Below, piece after piece: positions 33,786-36,205 of a stretch of 36,205 nt of DNA (positions are counted from its first letter, which is position 1; the number at the start of each line of letters is the position of its first letter). The notes beneath the pieces are model-generated. The model was given only the letters and a program-made list of their open reading frames with translations. It was not told the DNA's origin and did no database searches. A program made the translations under genes and the position numbers. This DNA comes from Alphaproteobacteria bacterium (GTDB taxonomy: Bacteria > Pseudomonadota > Alphaproteobacteria > Rhodobacterales > Rhodobacteraceae): positions 1-36,205 of the forward strand of contig VGDH01000015.1 in assembly GCA_016869835.1 (NCBI GenBank), read 5' to 3'.

Positions 33786-35389
33786 ATGCGCCTGCTACTG
33801 CAATTCCGCTTTCTTCCGCTGACCCTGTCCGCGCTGCTGGCCCTGGCCTCGCTGGGGGCGGCGATTGTCTGGCCCGCCTGGGCCTTCTTCTTCACCTGCG
33901 CTTTCGTGGGCTTCGCCATGCTAACGGCCCTTGGCCTGCGCGACATCACGCAAACCCGCCACGCGGTTCTGCGAAACTACCCCATCGCGGCGCATCTGCG
34001 GTTCCTCCTCGAATCCATCCGGCCCGAAATGCGGCAATACTTCTTCGAAGGCGAAAAAGACGGCGCGCCCTTCCCGCGCGACAAACGCGCCATCGTCTAT
34101 CAGCGCGCAAAGAAGGAACTCGACAAGCGCCCCTTCGGCACGATGTTCGATGTCTACCAAGAGCAATACGAATGGCTGCACCATTCCCTTGCCCCCACCG
34201 CCCCCCTGCCCGTTGACCAGATGCGCGTGCAGGTCGGCCGCTATTCGGCCAGCCTTCTGAACATTTCCGCCATGAGTTACGGGGCGCTTTCGGCCAATGC
34301 GATCTGATCCTTGAACAAGGGCGCGCAGGCGGGCGGGTTCTTCCATGATACGGGCGAGGGTGGGGTGTCGCCCTATCACCGCGAACATGGCGGCGATCTG
34401 GTCTGGGAAATCGGCTCGGGCTATTTCGGCTGCCGCGCGGCGGATGGCGGGTTTGATCCGGGCAAGTTTGCCGAAAACGCCGCCGATCCGCAGATCAAGA
34501 TGATCGAGGTGAAGCTGAGCCAAGGGGCGAAACCGGGCCATGGTGGCGTGCTGCCGGCGGCCAAGGTGACAGAAGAAATCGCCGCCATTCGCGGCGTGCC
34601 CATGGGGTAGGATTGCGCCTCCCCCGCCCGCCATTCGGCTTTTTCCACGCCGATCGAATTGATGCAGTTCATCGCCCGCTTGCGGGAGTTGTCGGGCGGC
34701 AAGCCTACCGGCTTCAAGCTCTGCATCGGCCATGAATGGGAGTTCATGGCGCTCTGCAAGGCGATGGTGGAATCTGGCATCACCCCCGATTTCATCGTGA
34801 TCGACGGGAAAGAGGGCGGCACGGGGGCGGCACTCTTGGAATTCATGGACCATATCGGCATGCCCCTGCGCGACGGGCTGTCCTTTGCCCATAACGCGCT
34901 GATCAGCGCAGGCCTGCGCGACCGGGTGAAACTGGGGCCTCGGGCAAGATCACCTCGGCCTTTGACATGGCACGTGTCATGGCGCTGGGGGCCGATTGGT
35001 GCAACGCGGCGCGGGGGTTCATGTTTGCGGTGGGCTGTATTCAGGCGCAGTCCTGCCACACCGGGGAATGCCCCACAGGGGTGGCCACCCAAGACCCACT
35101 GCGCCAGCGCGCGCTGGTGGTCACGGACAAGGCCGAGCGGGTGAAGAATTTCCACCACAACACGCTGCACGCCCTGTCCGAACTGGTCGCCGCGGCGGGG
35201 CTCTCCCATCCGAACGAACTGCGGCCGCATCACTTTCAGCGCCGGGCGTCATCGGACAAGGTGATTTCCTTTGCCGAGCAATATGAACAGCTTGCCCCCG
35301 GCATCCTGTTGCAAAACCCCGCGGCAAGCCCCCGCTACGGCGCGGCGTCGTTTCTGGCGCAAAGCGCCAGCTTCGCGCGGGCGGGGTAA
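33786..35389 (+). pseudogene. FMN-binding glutamate synthase family gene with two in-frame stops and one frameshift
   Basis: The start is sound: AAAGGAG lies six bases before ATG 33786, followed by two N-terminal membrane helices and PFGTMFDVYQEQYEWLHHSL. The frame meets TGA 34305-34307 (ISAMSYGALSANAI to SLNKGAQAGGFFHDTGEGG) and TAG 34608-34610 (RGVPMG to DCASPARHSAFSTP). At the GGGG run 34934-34937 one base is missing, and the -1 frame continues SGKITSAFDMARVMALGADW to a normal end at 35389. Family landmarks are DTGEGGVSPYH, DGKEGGTGAA and GCIQAQSCHTGECPTGVATQD. The whole would be about 534 residues. Restored, it would be a GltB-like FMN/iron-sulfur oxidoreductase; as it stands it cannot make a complete enzyme. 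Confidence 0.88.
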
Positions 35390-35390
35390 G

Positions 35391-35461
35391 GCCCGCGAAG
35401 AGTGTGCGGCACGCGCTCGATGAGCGATGCTCCTCGGTCCCGTTGGTCCCTCCTCGCGGGC
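35391..35461. terminator. Inverted repeat between convergent genes
   Basis: GCCCGCGAAGAG (35391-35402) is complementary to CTCCTCGCGGGC (35450-35461) apart from one position. It spans almost the whole gap between the glutamate synthase relic and the converging flavin oxidoreductase. The long loop makes a simple terminator uncertain. Confidence 0.35.
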
Positions 35462-35462
35462 A

Positions 35463-36205
35463 TCAAAGCCCCAGCGCCACCTTGCGCCCCTCATGAAAGG
35501 CATAGGCCGCCAACCGGGGCGCCGCGCAATCGCCAATCCGGTGCGTGGTCTTGCCCGCAAACCCCTCAGGCCAAGGGTCGAAGCTGCGGTTGGTCGTGGC
35601 CATCACCAGACCGCTGGCGGGCAGCGTCTCTTCCTGCCCCGTCAGCATGTTCTTCACCGTCACCCCATTGCCATGCCACCGCGTCAGGCAATGTTCGGTC
35701 AGGAACCGCACCCCCAGTTGCGCCAACCGCCGCCGCGCCGCGCCATCGGCGGCGGTGCGGGCAATCTCCTTGCCGACAAAGGGCTCGGGCGTGACAATCA
35801 CCACCTGATGCCCACGTTCGGCCAAGGTCCAGGCCGTGCCCACCCCGCGCCAGTTTGACCCCTCGTCATACAAGACCACTGCATCGCCCAGCCGCGCCTC
35901 GCGCCGCATCGCCGCCTCGGGCGACCAGACCCCGCCCAGATCAATTCCGGGCAGGCCGGCCAAATGCGGCTGCCAGCGCTGGAACCCCGTCTCATCGGGC
36001 AAGGACCCCGTTGCCAAGATCACCACATCCGCCGGATGGGCAGCAATCTCGGCCTCCTCCAGAAAGGTGTTCAGCCGCAAGCTCACGCCCAGCTTGTCAA
36101 ACTGCCGCTCATACCACTCCATCAGATCCAGGATCTGCGCCCGACGCGGCTGCATCCCCGCCAACCGGAACTGCCCGCCGATCTGCGGCAGCGCCTCGAC
36201 AATTT
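35463..36205 (-). CDS. NADH:flavin oxidoreductase, C-terminal FAD/NAD-binding part (5' end outside window)
   Basis: The open frame enters from the right edge and ends at TGA 35463-35465, giving the last 246 or so residues. It reads GGQFRLAGMQPRRAQILDLM, then WYERQFDKLGVSLRLNT, DVVILATGS, VVLYDEGSNWRGVGTAWTLAERG (second nucleotide-binding fold) and an end IGDCAAPRLAAYAFHEGRKVAL. This matches the C-terminal half of two-domain old-yellow-enzyme-type proteins such as dienoyl-CoA reductase and trimethylamine or histamine dehydrogenase. The N-terminal FMN barrel and cysteine cluster lie outside the window. The visible part is intact, unlike the genes to its left. Confidence 0.88.
   Translation of the reverse strand, partial: IVEALPQIGGQFRLAGMQPRRAQILDLMEWYERQFDKLGVSLRLNTFLEEAEIAAHPADVVILATGSLPDETGFQRWQPHLAGLPGIDLGGVWSPEAAMRREARLGDAVVLYDEGSNWRGVGTAWTLAERGHQVVIVTPEPFVGKEIARTAADGAARRRLAQLGVRFLTEHCLTRWHGNGVTVKNMLTGQEETLPASGLVMATTNRSFDPWPEGFAGKTTHRIGDCAAPRLAAYAFHEGRKVALGL

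Noticed and set aside
28177-35389. Stop-codon reassignment or selenocysteine/pyrrolysine decoding
   Set aside because: All three stop codons occur as lesions and all three also end intact genes in the window. No Sec or Pyl family is involved, and single-base deletions accompany the stops.
1-36205. tRNA or rRNA genes, CRISPR arrays, insertion sequences, prophage
   Set aside because: None was recognised on either strand by eye; a covariance-model and transposase search would be needed to exclude small ones.

Overview
The window is G+C-rich chromosomal DNA of an alphaproteobacterium, most probably a Rhodobacterales (Rhodobacter/Gemmobacter/Tabrizicola-like). The evidence is gene content and order: leuS-lptE-holA; a purH-lspA-bamF-M16-M16 run; an endonuclease-type MutL; short genes with ATGA/GTGA overlaps; and intergenic repeats of a kind I associate with this order. 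I saw no rRNA, tRNA, CRISPR array, prophage or insertion sequence.

Layout. (1) 1-2200: end of leuS, lptE and holA on the + strand, converging on an OsmC-like gene across a strong hairpin. (2) 2267-5055, + strand: an unrecognised acidic protein, an HPP membrane protein with a CBS tail, a GAF protein and a LysR regulator. (3) 5205-10806, + strand: a five-gene operon matching enterobacterial ydcSTUV-patD in order and protein length, i.e. a putrescine/polyamine-type ABC importer plus gamma-aminobutyraldehyde dehydrogenase. (4) 10854-13314, - strand: a flavoprotein and an MscS-type channel; a small HNH protein diverges from them. (5) 13762-24676, - strand: a long housekeeping run read as heparinase-like, purH, lspA, bamF, two M16 peptidases, mutL, rmuC, hutD-like. 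(6) 24878-27153, - strand: two saccharopine-pathway enzymes separated by two palindromes. (7) 27244-31420, + strand: a membrane-anchored SGNH-like protein, a large SGNH plus glycoside-hydrolase-like gene and a family 2 glycosyltransferase, which look like a polysaccharide locus. (8) 31562-36205: a LysE exporter, a homocysteine methyltransferase relic, rluA, an FMN glutamate synthase relic, and the C-terminal part of an NADH:flavin oxidoreductase on the - strand.

The most striking feature is a sharp change in gene integrity. All 28 genes from the left edge to 28173 are open. Between 28561 and about 34937, four genes carry eight lesions: five premature stops (28561 TAG, 28852 TAA, 30418 TAG, 34305 TGA, 34608 TAG) and three single-base deletions (about 31310, 32268 and 34936). 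Recognisable protein sequence continues beyond each lesion. Two genes interleaved with the broken ones (lysE-type, rluA) are intact. This is either very recent decay of a polysaccharide and accessory block or a local consensus error; reads would decide. No intergenic stretch exceeds about 200 bases.
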